From Lutraria lutraria (Eukaryota > Mollusca > Bivalvia > Venerida > Mactridae), in contig OZ026833.1 of the NCBI GenBank assembly GCA_964023205.1, positions 31,150,830 to 31,214,829 on the forward strand: a stretch of DNA of 64,000 nt, written 5' to 3'. The translations under genes and the position numbers were made by a program. Below are positions 13,007-26,900 of this stretch, in pieces. The number at the start of each line of letters is the position of its first letter. Within the stretch, counting starts at the first letter, position 1. Under the pieces are notes generated by a model that saw nothing but the letters and a program-made list of their open reading frames with translations, did no database searches and had not been told where the DNA came from.

Positions 13007-14792
13007 GGAGACGATCGCCCCAGTTACGAACTAACATCCATATGAGGAACATGAGCTATGTCGGCACAGTATTGTGTCCTGTTGTGCTATATCATTCCTA
13101 AATGCCTTTAATTCATTACATAGTTATGCTCTGACTACCCAGATCCCCCGTTGATTTATGGCGCTTTTGTTAGATATACATGTATCCGGTTTTAATTTAG
13201 GTTTTAGTTTTGGTTACTTTTTGACATTGAATTAAGACTGGTTTCGAATTAAACTGAGTGGCGAACAAACGGGAAGTTTGAAGAAGCATTTTAATCTCCA
13301 TTGCGACAGAAAAGAGCTTTACAATGTTCTTGATTATGTTTCAAAAAAACAACTTTATATCTCATTTGTTAGTTCAAGCCATATTCTGCGTAAAGCATTA
13401 TTTTTCATATTAACCATTGTCTTTGTCACGTCATTTGTAACTTCATGTATGTAATTGTTAACAGGAACACACGCTTATAAAGAAAAAAAAGAAAAAAAGA
13501 CTGAAGTTATTATCTCTTTTGTAATTCCCTGATTAGAAAAAAGGTTGTCTTGCAGTGGAAATCATGGCCATTTACACCACGCTATGTCATGTTAATCAAG
13601 TCCTGAATCTGCAAGTGTTGACAATCGATCATAACAGGGACATGTGTTAAAATTAACTATAAAAACAACAACATTTATTGACAACAACAGTACGGTACGG
13701 TAAAAAACAATGGTACATGAACCAAAAATGCGTAGACTACTTAGGATGCCATATTAGGAAATTTGGTTTGGAATGTGGTTAAAATTGCTCTCTGTACAGT
13801 AAAAAACGTTGTCCATCGATAATTATAAGGTAGAAATCTGACCATAGCTACTCAGATCAGATTAGAAATTGTGTATTGAGTTTCAGTAATGGTCAACATG
13901 GTCCTTAACGGGAACAGCACGGGGCACTTAGTCACCTAACTGTCCATTGCCCATATTACAGCATTCATATATCAAACACAAAACGTGTTTGTAAGGACAT
14001 ATAATTAGACTGTACACGTGGTCATATATCAGAAAACGTGTTATCATCACTAAGTACCCTTAGATCAAACTTATATTAATACATACTGTTTAGACATGTA
14101 ATGACAATAGTCATGTTACCTTTGGTTTGCGTTATGAAATCATTTGATACATTGTCATAAAAACATCACAATGTCAAACTCGCTCTTATATGAACAATAT
14201 GTACATGTGTTTTACTATTCAAACCACATGTATGTGTACATATTTGGTACATGAGTATTTAGATAAGCGTGACCTCAAATGTGTTAATCAAGTTTGAAAT
14301 ATCCTCTCTAAATTAAGCTAGGACTTATTATATTTGGCATCAAGACGAAACATCAAGGTACTATTATAATCGGTCCAAACATTTCAATTAATTTGTATCA
14401 TAGTGTATGGTCACTTAGTATACTTGTACTGTCAAATGGAACTGATAATAGAGAACACTTGAAGTCTTGAGTAAAAAGTGATGATATAAATAACTCTCGA
14501 CTTTTTATATTCTTGTAATCTTTTGTACCAAATTATGTATTCGTAAGTATCTTATTCATATGTTGCTACGCATTAAACTCGTTAGACCTTGGTCCATATA
14601 AACAAGCCGATATGCAAGGCTGGCAACGTAGCTATGTGTCAAATCAACAGCTAAATAAATGCGCAAACCGTTATCTTAAAACGTGATATCTTCAGACCAT
14701 ATCTAAACATACGAACTAAATTTGAATACCATGTCATTAAGGGTCATATACTATTTAGGCCAAGTTTGATGTAATAGATATGAATACTTCGT
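13007..14792. other. Intergenic space upstream of gene C
   Basis: No gene recognised. It presumably holds the promoter and non-coding first exon of gene C. The first few hundred bases may be the 3' tail of the retrotransposon remnant. Confidence 0.4.
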
Positions 14793-14830
14793 TTTGTCTT
14801 CACAGCTGCTAAGTCAGATTTACATTGACA
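14793..14830 (+). promoter_or_regulatory. Likely 5'UTR splice acceptor of gene C
   Basis: TTTTGTCTTCACAG ends at 14805, leaving 25 bases of leader before the ATG at 14831. It is a strong acceptor match with no coding purpose, which points to an upstream non-coding first exon. Confidence 0.5.
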
Positions 14831-17800
14831 ATGATCTACAAGGCATCATTTTTGATTTTGGTACTAGGTTTAAGCCTAACACATGGGTTTGAAGATAAAA
14901 CAATATCACAGTGGCTGAGCGACAATGGCTTCACTACCCTGGTTAGCCTGTTGAAGCAAGCTGGACTCTACACTACACTGGACAGCCCTGGTAGGTCACT
15001 TTATAACAAGGAGCTTCGTAGCAATCTTATACATACAATTACTGACGTTGTTGATGGGACAAACTACATCTGTGTATGTGTCAGATTTTATAGACATTAC
15101 TTAATGTTCATATTAACCCAAATATCTGTATTAATTGTATTTAGTGATTGTCGATTAGAATCAAGAAGCTAAATTTAACAATTTTAATTTACTCTAATAT
15201 GTTGTACCGTTTACCAGGCTGGGTACAAAATATGATTGTATAATTTGATAATTGTGCAAACAGGTCTTCCTTTGCAAGTCATTGGCAAGCAGCGCAGAGT
15301 ATTGTTTTTTTAACATAATTATATAAACTTGGTCTATTTTAATAAAGAGCATTTAGGCTGATCTCTTAACTGAAATATCTTTAGTAGAAATCTGCAATTG
15401 AATTCAAACGCATGAAAAGAATTTACTCACAGTGTTTTGAATTATGCTTTACTTAATCGGAACAATTGTTTTAAGATCATTAACTAAGCACTTGAGTCAA
15501 TATCGACATGGCTTATACTTTGCTTGTTCATATCTATACAATAATGACAACCAGCTTATTCTGTAAAACACTATAGAATATACATTACTTTTCTATCTAT
15601 ATACAATATAATATACTTTTCGGTCTAATTTTAATTGACGTCTGTATAAGAAGGGAGGTGTGAATATCCAGATCACACGCTACCATATGGATTTAGTAAG
15701 TTCCATGTTTATTATTAGTTGAATGATACACCACCTGTCATTGTGCGCATGGTTGAAGGGCTAAACCAAAAATACCTTTCATTTACCCGTTGTTATTGAT
15801 ATAATACAAAATTTATTTATTACATTGGCTATTTAAATAAAACCCTTGTATGTTGACTTCAGGAGCTTACACATTGTTTGCCCCAAACAACCAAGCATTT
15901 GCTGGTGTCCCGCAAAGTACTCTTAATCAAGTAACTGCAGATAACGCTTTGTTACAAGCCGTTTTGAAGTATCATGTTCTAAGTGGCTTCGCTTTGGCAC
16001 CTGTCTTGAAGGATGGAGATTCTAAAACCACATTAAATGGACAGGACATTATGGTCCACAAATATGCAAATGGGGTAAGATTTGAAATTGTACTACATAT
16101 ATAAATGAACCTTGTAGCCATATGATGTAAAACCGCAGCATTTTTTATATTTCCTTACACCTAGTATAGCATTAAAGATAATTTCCGTCATGTTCACCTA
16201 TGAAACCTTATCTCAACTTTCGTGAAAATCGACAATCATATCATGAGTAGTTTCCCTTTTTACATTACAAAAACTTATTGAAGTCAAAATGTTATCTCAA
16301 ATCCTTCAAGGCTAGTTCGGTGCCAGTGTGTATAACATATCAGTATGTAACGTTAAGAGAATATGTAAGACTTGTCTGCGAGACATGACTTTTTTGTCCA
16401 TGTGGTTATTGTTAGTGGTGCTATTGCTACAACTATTATTTCTGCCGATGACAAAATCGAGTTCTTACTAATTGGTTAAAACCCACACTTAATGTACGAT
16501 AAATAGACGAGTTATGGAAGAACTTCACGAACTTCTGGGACATCCCTCACATACCCAAGGTCAAATTGGATGGTTTTGGACAGTTATAAAGCCATCAGCA
16601 ACATGAGACATTAGTTCTGCAGCGGTATAAGTATGAAGTTTACAATGTTTGTAAACCTGTCTGAAAGTGCTATAGTCATCAAAAACGTCTTTTGTTAAAA
16701 TAGCACATTATACAATATTGATGTCATTGATAAGATGGTTGCAATCGATCAACATGATGTCTATTTATATATACCTAACAAAATAGTGTTCTTTCATTTA
16801 ACTTCAGTCTGTTGCAATCAACAATGCTCTTGTCGATCCTTCCTCAACTGACATCATCTTAAACAACGGTGTTCTGCATGTCATTGACGGAGTCTTGTTA
16901 CCATCCACTGATAAGATTGGAGAGGTGTTACTTAAACGTGGATCGGATTTCAGTATATTGAATCTTCTTTTAACGATTACAGACTTGGAGTCTGTACTTT
17001 TACGTGAGTGTTATCTGATGTCATTCGTCAAGTTAATGTTTATGTCTTACCATAATTACAATCGGTCTACATAATTCAGTTACCTAACCTAAAAATCGGT
17101 GTAAATGTGCAAACAATCAACCTGCCTGTCAACCATGTGTGTTTAATATTTTTTCCGGTGCTATGAATAGCATGGTCGAATTTTAGAAATTCAGTTCAGT
17201 GTACACGATTATGTTTAGATTTTTTTCAATTCAGAGCACAATTTCTTTATATATGCAAAGTATCACATGATTACAATGGTTGTCGTTTCCAGATCTATGC
17301 GTCCCATTGTTAATGTTTTCAACCATTTCATGTAGCATACAATAACATGTGTGTAGTATTTATTCCGATGTAACTATATTATACAGTAAAATCCCTGAAA
17401 ACCGGACCCTGTCCGGATTAGGCTAAACGTTCGATCTTCCTAGAATTCCGGTTTTCAGAGAACTTTTGGTAAATTCTGGGATAAAATGGGACTTGGAAAT
17501 TAGTCCGATTTTCAAAGAATTCCGATTTTAAGGGAGTTCGATTTCCAGTTTTTTTTTGTTTTTGTTTTTTGTTTTTTTTGTAAAATGGTTTTAGTATGTC
17601 GAAATGTAGTAATGGTAGTAATGAAACTAAGCTAAGTTATGTGTCTTCCAAAGTCACTGAGTAATTTTCATTCTATGAATTCAAGATCATAATTATACGT
17701 TTAAATGTCTTAAATTATGATGTTGCTATGTAAATGTCTTTCTTCATTACAGAGGATGGTCAATACACGCTTTTCGCACCAACAGACGCAGCCTTCAGCA

Positions 17801-19443
17801 AGGTCACAACAGAATTGCCAGACTTAAGTGCTCCTGGTGCACTGGACGCTTATAAAGGTATGTAATACAGTATTGTAATAGTTATACATTTGTAGTTATA
17901 TTCAGTTATATTGAACATTATTATATCTATAGTTCACTACATGCATATCCATATTAAACGCTGTCGTAATCGGAAAAAATAAGTAGATGGTTGTTTGTCA
18001 AGTAAGCAAACCGTATTCCTACGTCTGTATGAATACACTTTTGAAGTAAATCTAAGTCTGTACCTATAACATAGAAATAATTATATTCCGCAACTGTGGT
18101 CGAGTGATTAAAGTGTCTTGTCTTCGGAGCGGGAGATCGAAGGTTTGTACCCCAATGGAAACTGGGTTAGAGCTGATGCGGTCGGTTGGTGAGCCACCAG
18201 TTAGTTAAATAATGGTTATCGCAGGCCCATCTCAGCCAAGCACCCGGCAGAAGGACAAGGGATTCGGGAGGTACTGCGTGAACATAAGATTGGTGTCTCA
18301 TAAGCCAACTTGGCTGGCCCATTCAATAGGGGTGACACTATAATAAACAAAGCCTTCACCTATATAACTAACACAGAAGACTGTGTAAATGGTTTCATTA
18401 ATGTTATTACTCTCAGCGGTGGATGAAGAGACCCTACACTCATTGCTACACTGTTTCTTGGTGGCAAGATTGTATGTTAATAAAATGCTATATTTACCAA
18501 TATTTGTTAAATGACACACTGGTCCTTATCCAAAACAATGTACAATACATCAACACATGGACATCAACCTCCCTTTAACATGATTTTCCCACTGTAAGTA
18601 TTTATTAATTTAACTTCTCTAGAGCAACAACCTCTCAACAACAACATAGATTTGCTACTCTCAAATAGTGTTGCTTTGGAGATGTTGGACTTTATACAAA
18701 GCTGAATATAAAGTAACATCGGTATTAGAAACACTATGTTCTAGTTTACGTTCTTTTACTTTAGATGTATTAAAGAACCACATCGTAAATGGAACACTTA
18801 CGGCCAGTGACTTGAAAGACGGTCAAGTATTGACTACACTCAGTGGAAAATCTCTAATAGTCAACATTGGCGCAGGTATAAACAAGAATGTATTCATGTC
18901 AACTCAAAGTACATGTAATAATATGCAGCACGCGTAACGTCTTGATTTTACCTAAAGATATAACCAAGGCCTTAGGTACATTAATAGGTTCTTGAACCAC
19001 ATTACTAAGACTTAGTATGTAAATGTGACTATAGTCGCCATGTGCCTCATATAATGTGTCATAGCAATACACCCGCAATAAGCTGATATCGACGCCATTT
19101 GTGTACAGTCAAACCTATATTATCGGCCACCTACCAATAAAGTACACCTGTCAATGAAGGCCACATTATGTCTTCCCCAAGGGTAGCCTTTGTTCACAGG
19201 TTTGACTGTACTTAAACTATATTTGAAGGGTGTTAAATGACACTAATCAAACATTGTATAATTTATGTTAGGTATGTCTATTCCAATACCATTAAGGTCA
19301 GCTCTGACAGATATTCTGTTCACATTTTAGGAGGTGTTCAAGTTCAAACAAAAGGAACTGCTCACAGCGGGACAGTCACTGAAGCAGATTTAATGGCTAT
19401 CAATGGTATTGTACATGTCATAAATGGAGCACTTATCCCTTAG
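14831..19443 (+). CDS. Gene C: secreted protein with two FAS1 (fasciclin) domains
   Basis: Seen: complete plus-strand gene of six coding exons: 14831-14990, 15863-16074, 16808-17003, 17753-17857, 18765-18875 and 19331-19443. They join in frame to 298 residues and TAG. The first ATG after a good acceptor-like site is chosen; a TTG two codons upstream is not needed. A signal peptide (MIYKASFLILVLGLSLTHG) precedes FEDKT. Domain 1: TLFAPNNQAF at 58-67, LKYHVLSG, and LNNGVLHVID at 142-151. Domain 2: TLFAPTDAAF, then LKNHIVNG in place of the usual YH, and NGIVHVINGALIP at the end. It lies head-to-head with gene B, about 3.3 kb apart, so the copy is inverted relative to A and B. AATAAA lies 43 bp after the stop. 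It is the most divergent of the three at the N-terminus. Inferred role: extracellular adhesion or matrix. Confidence 0.92.
17382..17550. mobile_element. Pogo/Tigger-like MITE fragment in intron 3 of gene C
   Basis: It begins TACAGTAAAATCCCTGAAAAC and contains repeated near-matches in both directions (CCGGTTTTCAG, CCGATTTTAAGGGA). Starts of the form TACAGT(A/C)AAAYC are typical of pogo/Tigger-type ends. The right terminus is not intact; a T-rich run follows. Confidence 0.45.
18085..18345 (+). repeat. tRNA-derived SINE in intron 4 of gene C
   Basis: A-box-like GTGGTCGAGTGATTAAAG and B-box-like GAAGGTTTGTACCCC near the start resemble a tRNA head. A body with no tRNA fold follows (CCCATCTCAGCCAAGCACCC and beyond). 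The exact 3' end is not defined. Confidence 0.5.
19104..19210. mobile_element. 107-bp mini-MITE with perfect 13-bp inverted ends, intron 5 of gene C
   Basis: TACAGTCAAACCT at 19104-19116 is exactly mirrored by AGGTTTGACTGTA at 19198-19210. TA at each outer edge fits a TA target of pogo/Tigger or mariner-type transposition. No coding content. Confidence 0.75.
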
Positions 19444-19485
19444 TCGAGAATAGATAATTTGTTTAAAATGTACTGCAATTTACTC

Positions 19486-19491
19486 AATAAA
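19486..19491 (+). terminator. Polyadenylation signal of gene C
   Basis: AATAAA 43 bases after the TAG of gene C, followed by T-rich sequence about 20 bases on. Confidence 0.65.
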
Positions 19492-19731
19492 AACTAGCAC
19501 GTATACTTTTTTATTATTATTATGTAACTTGTTTCGACTTATTATGTCTATGTGTTTGTACTGAACAGATTGTTGGCTACTATTAGTAGAACTAATTGGA
19601 ATGCCAATGGTGATGGCTGTCACAGGGGAAACGATATTCCTTGCTTTTAGATCATTTCCGAAATATCCTATTGTGTCAGTGTGTTATATTTTATCAATAC
19701 CAGACTAACATCTGTGTAGACACATTCAGAA

Positions 19732-19968
19732 GACCCGCCTCCGTGGTCGAGTGTTTAAGGTCGCTGACTTCAAATCGCTGTGTCTTCTCACTGATAGAGG
19801 GTTGTAGAATCGAGCCCCGCAACCGACCATGTATCTTTATGTGAGAAAGTAGTCAGTTGATTACGGAGGATGAGAGTCTAGTACTGGTTCCTCCACAGGA
19901 ACGATAGTTAGATGAACTTATATTACTCTGACTGTTCAGTGAAAAGGGGCGTAAAACACAAATAAACA
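19732..19968 (+). repeat. tRNA-headed SINE, full-length-like copy
   Basis: It begins GACCCGCCTCCGTGGTCGAG with an A-box-like GTGGTCGAGTGTTTAAGG and B-box-like GTAGAATCGAGCCCC. A body follows, containing GAAAGTAGTCAGTTGATTAC and ATTACTCTGACTGTTCAGTG. The same family occurs at 50990-51233 (minus) and, 5'-truncated, at 59656-59850. Confidence 0.65.
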
Positions 19969-20702
19969 ATGTAAACACATTTGAATATTTTGTTCTATAT
20001 TTTACATACTGCAAATACAATTTAAATTTACAATTTTGAAATATTACGTAAATATTTCGACTGATCAAATTTTTATCTTATAATTATTCTACGTGTAAGA
20101 TATATACATATGCATAGTATACAAAAATCATTTCACAGGTACTTTATTGTGTCGGGTAGGTATAAAAATGAAACAGAACGACTGTAAAGTAGTGTCGTCT
20201 GGTTAATGTATGCATAATAAACATTTGATAATAACAGTAAGTGCATCGAGTTATATCCGTAATTATGTTAAAATACTGAAACAACCACGATTGTTGACAC
20301 AATTCTAAAACAATCACCATGTTTAAAGGACATGTGTATCACAGGCTACTGGCGTGTGAAGACCCACACAGATCCTCTACTACCCAGGTACAACAACAAA
20401 ATAAAGTTTTAAAAAATTGTTTTTCACCATATATATATATTATATAGTAAATGTATAAATCTGCGTCTAATAAGACCAGGCTTTTAAGAATCGGTTTTAT
20501 GCTATATTGCATGTATAACATCCCTGAATGAGTGTATGATTTGGCAGTCTATAGTTTGAATACCTACATATACGTAGCTCGCAGTAAGGACGATGCTATA
20601 TTAACGAATGTTATACAGAATAAAAATGTAAATTTTGTCCAGAAAAAAATAGAAGCGCAAGAAAGTAATGACGAGTAGAATAAAACTATTTAAAGCTTGT
20701 CG

Positions 20703-20740
20703 ATCTCTCTCTCTCTCTCTCTCTCTGTATATATATATAT
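20703..20740. repeat. (CT)n-(AT)n microsatellite
   Basis: About 11 CT units run into about 6 AT units, 250 bp upstream of the CCDC169 start codon. It is likely to be length-variable. Confidence 0.9.
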
Positions 20741-20990
20741 CAATTATATTAACATAAATGTTCATAACGATTGTCATCAAATCTATATTTCACTAATAAA
20801 GTTTAGGATAAAAAAAGCATTCAATTAACTTAGGCGTTAATTCGACAAAATACACTGAACAAATACAAAAGAGGTCCGTTCAATTTAGGTACGGATTTTA
20901 TACACTACCATCCATGAAGTGTTTATATTACGGACACCGTTTTGTTTACAAAATACGTCACGAATCCGTGGAGACGCAAGTTGTATAAAA

Positions 20991-23900
20991 ATGGCTGACG
21001 AGTATGATGAGTATGAACTGGAGAAAATTCGTGCTGAGATTCAGCAGGAGAAACAGATGAAGTATATTTATATACATTTCTCGTTTATGTCTTTTGAATT
21101 TATATCAAATTTGTTCTTGGCTTCGTAATTGGTTTCAATTTAGCACGCACCTGTTTGACATTTTGCCAATATATCGTGAATTGTTATTGCTATTTAAACT
21201 CCAATCCAGTCGAAAATCGCTGCATTATTTGCTATTACTGTATGTTTCTTTGTTCAGTTGACTTCGAATACAAAGGTGCAGAACTGCCTATATTATTGAA
21301 AAAGTCATAACAAGCAATATTCTTAGTTAGCTTATAAAATGGTCGGAAATTTGATCATCCTGTAATTTGACACTAATTAAACCACCTCAGCATAGGTCCC
21401 AGCAAACACTTGACGTTGTAAAAACGTTGTACAGACGTTGTACCCTGACGTTGGATGACCGTTGGATTAAGGTTGTAAATGAAAGTTTTTTAGACGTCAT
21501 TTCCCGACGTCAATACAACGTCGTGTATACAACCAAAATCCAACGTGTTTTCAACCAAAATCCAACGTGTATACAACCACAATCCAACCTGTATACAACC
21601 AAAATCCAACGTGTATATATTCACACGCCTGTAAGTAATTAAGGTGATTATATCAACAAAACTCAGGGATGTTCAAACAAAGAACATAATGACGCCAGTT
21701 TCTAATCCTGTATAATTAGTTCTTCATGAGGATACTGAACACTATTAAAATAATATTGCTCAATAATTAATATGTCTATAACCTATATAAGAAAGTTCAC
21801 TTTTAATCTCACAATACAACCTAGTCTATATTTATCATTTGAAATGTCAAACAAAAAACAAATTTTGTTCACAATTTGGAATATATCTAATTTATTCTTG
21901 CAAATTATTACATACACATGTAGACACGAATACCGTACATAATTTTGTATAAACACACAGTAGATGATTATTCAGTGATCATGAACACTTAAGAATTCGT
22001 TTAAATGACATGTACAAAAAAGTTAGAAACTAATAAATTAATCCCTCTGGATTTCCAGTCTGTGATTCTGGAGTCTACTTCAGTGGACAGGCCTGGCTGG
22101 CATCCTGTTCAGTTTCCTTTCACATAGACTTCATATAGTATTTGCTGAAATAGTAAAAGAGCAAGCATATTCAGTCAGCGGGCATTTTCGGAAGTCATTT
22201 CATCTATCCAAGCTAGTAATTTTTACTATTTGAAAAATATACAGTCTTCTGTGTTTCTGTTATAAATCTGCCATGATGAATACGTATTAAATTTTTCTAA
22301 AGACTGGATTATACCAAGCAACAAAATCAAAGAGAAAATTACACAAGCTCACAGAAAACTGAACATGCAGAATTTATTCTAATTAATATACCTAATAATA
22401 TTCAATATAGGCAAATGCAATCTCAAACGGTATTATTTAGACATGCATTTTGCTATGAGAAAGCCCAGCTTTTTTACTTAATCAGTGTTTGTATGATATT
22501 ATGTTGTAGTCCTCATACATAATTTTACAACCATGACTGAATTAATTACGGATTATTCAGAAATAAAAAATGATAAATTTACCCTGAACAACGCCAAACA
22601 AGCTTGACCTGTAGAATTCCATCGTTCCCAGTCATGTTAAATTTGGACATCAATCTGTAAACAATTATAATAAACTATAAGTTAAAGCAAATGAACATGT
22701 ATTACTTATTCAAAAATTCTGTAACTTGACACATGAACATTGAAAATAAAACTATATTTTTAAGAATTCAATGTAGTATCAACCAGTGATCATAACTCAA
22801 AAACACGTACATATATGTCAGGCATAATAAATCCAAACATCCTTCTTAATTAAGTCTGAAGCATACAAGTTCCCCACACGAAATGAATAACATAATATTA
22901 TATCTCTCAAATTTTCATTAACACATTTCCTACCTGCATGAAGAACATTTGACCTGAGGACTCATCAATCAATTCGGGCACTGGCCAGTTTGGCAGATGT
23001 CAGTAATAAAACCTTCTCTGGAATTAAGTTCATGCTGTTTTTCATGCTCAATTTTGTTGGAAATTAATGGACATTAAGACATGTACATGTAACTGATACC
23101 AGAACAGTGATTGTGAATATTTGTGTAGTCTTGAATTTAGACTTTACACAACAGATAGTTTAAAATGTAATTTCACCAGTTTTGTTTTACTTGATTTTTA
23201 AACTGTAACAAAAGATAATCGCACTTTTAAATAAAAATACATTTGAATACTTATAAGCGAACTTAAAAGCGACCAACACGATATTGGGTGCAATTAGTTA
23301 TGAAATTGATTGATTACTTGTTCAATTTAAAATAAAAGTTTGCTGAATTTCCGATTATATATGCATGCATGTACATAATGCATCTTTTTACTGACATTCT
23401 TAATACTTATCAAAATTAAATCACACATTAAATTAAATCATAAATTTCACTTACCTTAAAATCCGAATTTGACAGATCTTTTGTATCTTATCCCGAAATC
23501 TTTTCCTGGGACCGTTGAACACTATTCAATACAACCGTTGCTGGTAGTTTTGAATAATTAGATCTGTCCATTTTCATGTAAATTAAACGATTTTAATCCA
23601 TTTATTTTGTAGGTTTTATGCAGAATATTTTTAAATTATTGTCGACAAACGTTTCTTACTCATTCCTAACATAATAATATTTGCGAAAGAACAAGGTTTA
23701 TATGGTTTTTTGTTTTTGTTTTTTTCATGACAATATTCAATTTTCATTATGATTTCAACAAAATCATTATCTGACCATAATCCAACGTCATGCAGACGTC
23801 TTATTCAGACGTTGTATAGTCGTCGTGATTCTTACGTTGAATCAACGTTGGATTTAGGTCGCCGACGTCGCGACTTAAATACAACGCATATTCAACGTTG

Positions 23901-26900
23901 ATACAACGTCGGGTGTTTGCTGGGGTGTTATTTCAAATGCATTGAATCATGCACATGAGTATTTCTCCTAAATGTGGTTTAATTAACACCAATAAGTACT
24001 CAGAAAAAGCTTTTTCTTTCGGTTTTCATGATAAATTTGTGCAAACTTAGTACGATATTTAACAGTTTAAAATTAGGTTCACAGGTCTGCTTTAGAATGA
24101 CATTGTTCATATGTTCATTTCTGTCTATTTTCTAATATAATTCTCCTTCCATTTGCCACATCTGATGTAATTCTACAGACTGATTTACATCAATTATTAA
24201 TCATTTTTATAACAAAAACTTTCCATTGCACTTTTGTTACGATGGCACTCAGAGTTTTAAGGTAACTACATTGGTTATGAGACATTACCGCATCTTTTAG
24301 TTTTAATGACATGAAGGAAAAGCCCGAGCTGATGACATCATCAGCATACTAAAATTATGTTGGAAAAACAAAATTGATTTGGTGGATAATTGACAAAGTT
24401 TCGTTATATGTAATCACTACTACTTTCTGAAATAATTGATAGTTTGCATTATTATTTGGAATGACCGTCATGATTAGGTATTATTTAGTTAGCCTGCCTG
24501 GTTAGCTCAGTGGTTAGAACGTTGATTTACTGATCAAGAGGTTGTGAGTTCAAACCACGGGGGAAGTTCACATTGTCCATGACAAATTTGACTGTTCAAA
24601 GATATTACATTCAAAGATAAATTGTCCTACATTTCTGAATTATGTGGGGTAGCTTGGCAGAAGCTTTGTATAGAATGTGGTTAGAACTGGTAAAGGTCTA
24701 TTTAAATTGAAGTCCAGAGAAGCTGGTTAGTATAACTGCCCGCCTTGGTATAACTGAAATAATGTTGAAAATGGTGTTCAGCCTGATGAAATAATAATAA
24801 ATGTATCATATAGTTTGTTTAATATATTTGCCTGACTTGATCTATTTAGGGAGATGTTAGACCAGTCAGCAAGAGAGCTACGCATAACTGTTGAAGAACT
24901 GGAAAAAAGATATGAAGCTATTGAAAATGAAGGTATGATGAAGTCCATATATAATGCAGTGTTTATTTTTTAAACCTTAAATGCATACAACCGGTTTGAT
25001 TATTTTGTAGCTTGTTTTTATCTGTGTGTGTTTTGCATGTTAAATTAGCTTATAAATGTGATCAAGCATGCTTGTATTGATCTTTGTGTGAACTATATCT
25101 ACTAGACTCTTTTATTTATACATATAAATAGCTTTCACCTTCTATTTTCCCAGTATAAATACATTATATCTGTATGATTCTTATAAATAATGATAATTAT
25201 GTTTTTTGTTGTTGTTTAACTGTTAAAGAAATGTATTTTGAAACAAAAACAATTTTCATATATTTTTCCATGTTCAACATTATTATTAGTAAACTTGTGA
25301 TAATTTGGTTTGTATTAGATTGTTGTCATGTTGTTTATATTTCAAAGATTCAGACATGACAAGCAGAGGTAGCCTTCAATTTTTTAACTTTATCAGTTGT
25401 ATAAATAACTTAATTATCAGTTTAAATTAATAATATGGTAACAACACTTAACTCATATTTAAACTGAACAGTTGTTCTATACATCTGATAATATTATACA
25501 CTCACTATGCACATACTAAAGTAAACGTCTAATTTGCATATGAAATACTTATTGATTTTATTAACATTTTATTTGTAAAATCACAAATACTAGCTGTTAT
25601 GTATTACTAAAAACATGCAAAAAAATCAACAAAGTGATTCAGGGTATTGGAACCTAACGGTGGCCAGCACTGTCTGAATGAATTAGGGTATTCGAACCTA
25701 ATGGGCGCCGTAGCACTGTAAGAAAGTTATTTCCTTGTTTTATTCCTCAGACCTGTGAGGAAGTAATTTCAGCTGCCTTAACTACAATTAATGTTACCAT
25801 TTCCATTATAATCTGTAATAAAAGAATTTTTGATGTTGAGTTAAAAAGTTTGAATCATTTCATGTGATTTTAATACAAACTAGTTGACCAATAAATGACT
25901 TCTAAAGTTGTTAATATTTTGTTTTATACAATACTTTTACACTAAGATTTATATATCCCTTCTTTTGATAAATAATTAGAGTCTATGGCTACTCTCTTGA
26001 AGATGTGTTGCTTAACAATTTATTTTGAATTGCGATTTAATCTGCATTATTCTATGTGTTATATTTCTTTATACCCCCGCAAATGAAGTTTGAGCGGGGG
26101 TATATTGGAGTCACTCTGTTGGGCGGTTGGTTGGTCGATCGGTCTGTCCGTCCGCATACGAGTGTGTGGAGCGAACTACTTCCACATTTTTTTACATCAT
26201 TAAATATTAAATATACATTAATTCTATTAATTTGATTACTGCAATATAGTTGGACCAATGAACAGTCACTTTATACCATTCTGTAGTATATAAATGATCA
26301 CATTTAAAGTTGTATTATCTGATTCTCTTTCGCAGTGCTTAGAAAATAACAAAGGTAGCATTATCTATCATATAGCTGCATGTTATCTAACAGTTACTTT
26401 TGTATTATTTTTGCTTTCTGTGTATTACAGGTAATCTTCACTTCGTATTTTGTCTTGCTGTCTACTACTGTGTGTATCAGTCACCTGTATATACCTGCCA
26501 CATGTAGTAACCACCATCCTTGTATAACCACTGTCCTAAAACCTTGTCAGCTTTACATTACCTTCCATCTGTATCGCTTAATACTTCAATGTATCATGCT
26601 TCCATATATGCTTTTAGTTAACAATTCAAGCAAACATTAATATGACTCAATGTGTGAAAGTTGGTGTTTTTCTTTTGTCTTATATAAATCACATTGAACT
26701 TTGTCATGAAGTTTCATGGTGTTAAATTATTTTGTAGGTCTGGCAATAAGTTGAATATTAGTATAAATGTAAATGACATTTTAACTATAATTTTCATGAA
26801 TGTTGATATACTTGAATTTAAGTAATTAGCAAGCAACTAATGTTACCATAAAAGAAATACAATAAATTCTGCTGTTTTACGTAGCGTTAAACTGTTAGAT

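Noticed and set aside
21367..21642. 91-codon frame with repeated TTKIQRV as a repeat protein
   Set aside because: The peptide repeat is only a translation of the 22-bp tandem repeat in a transposon end.
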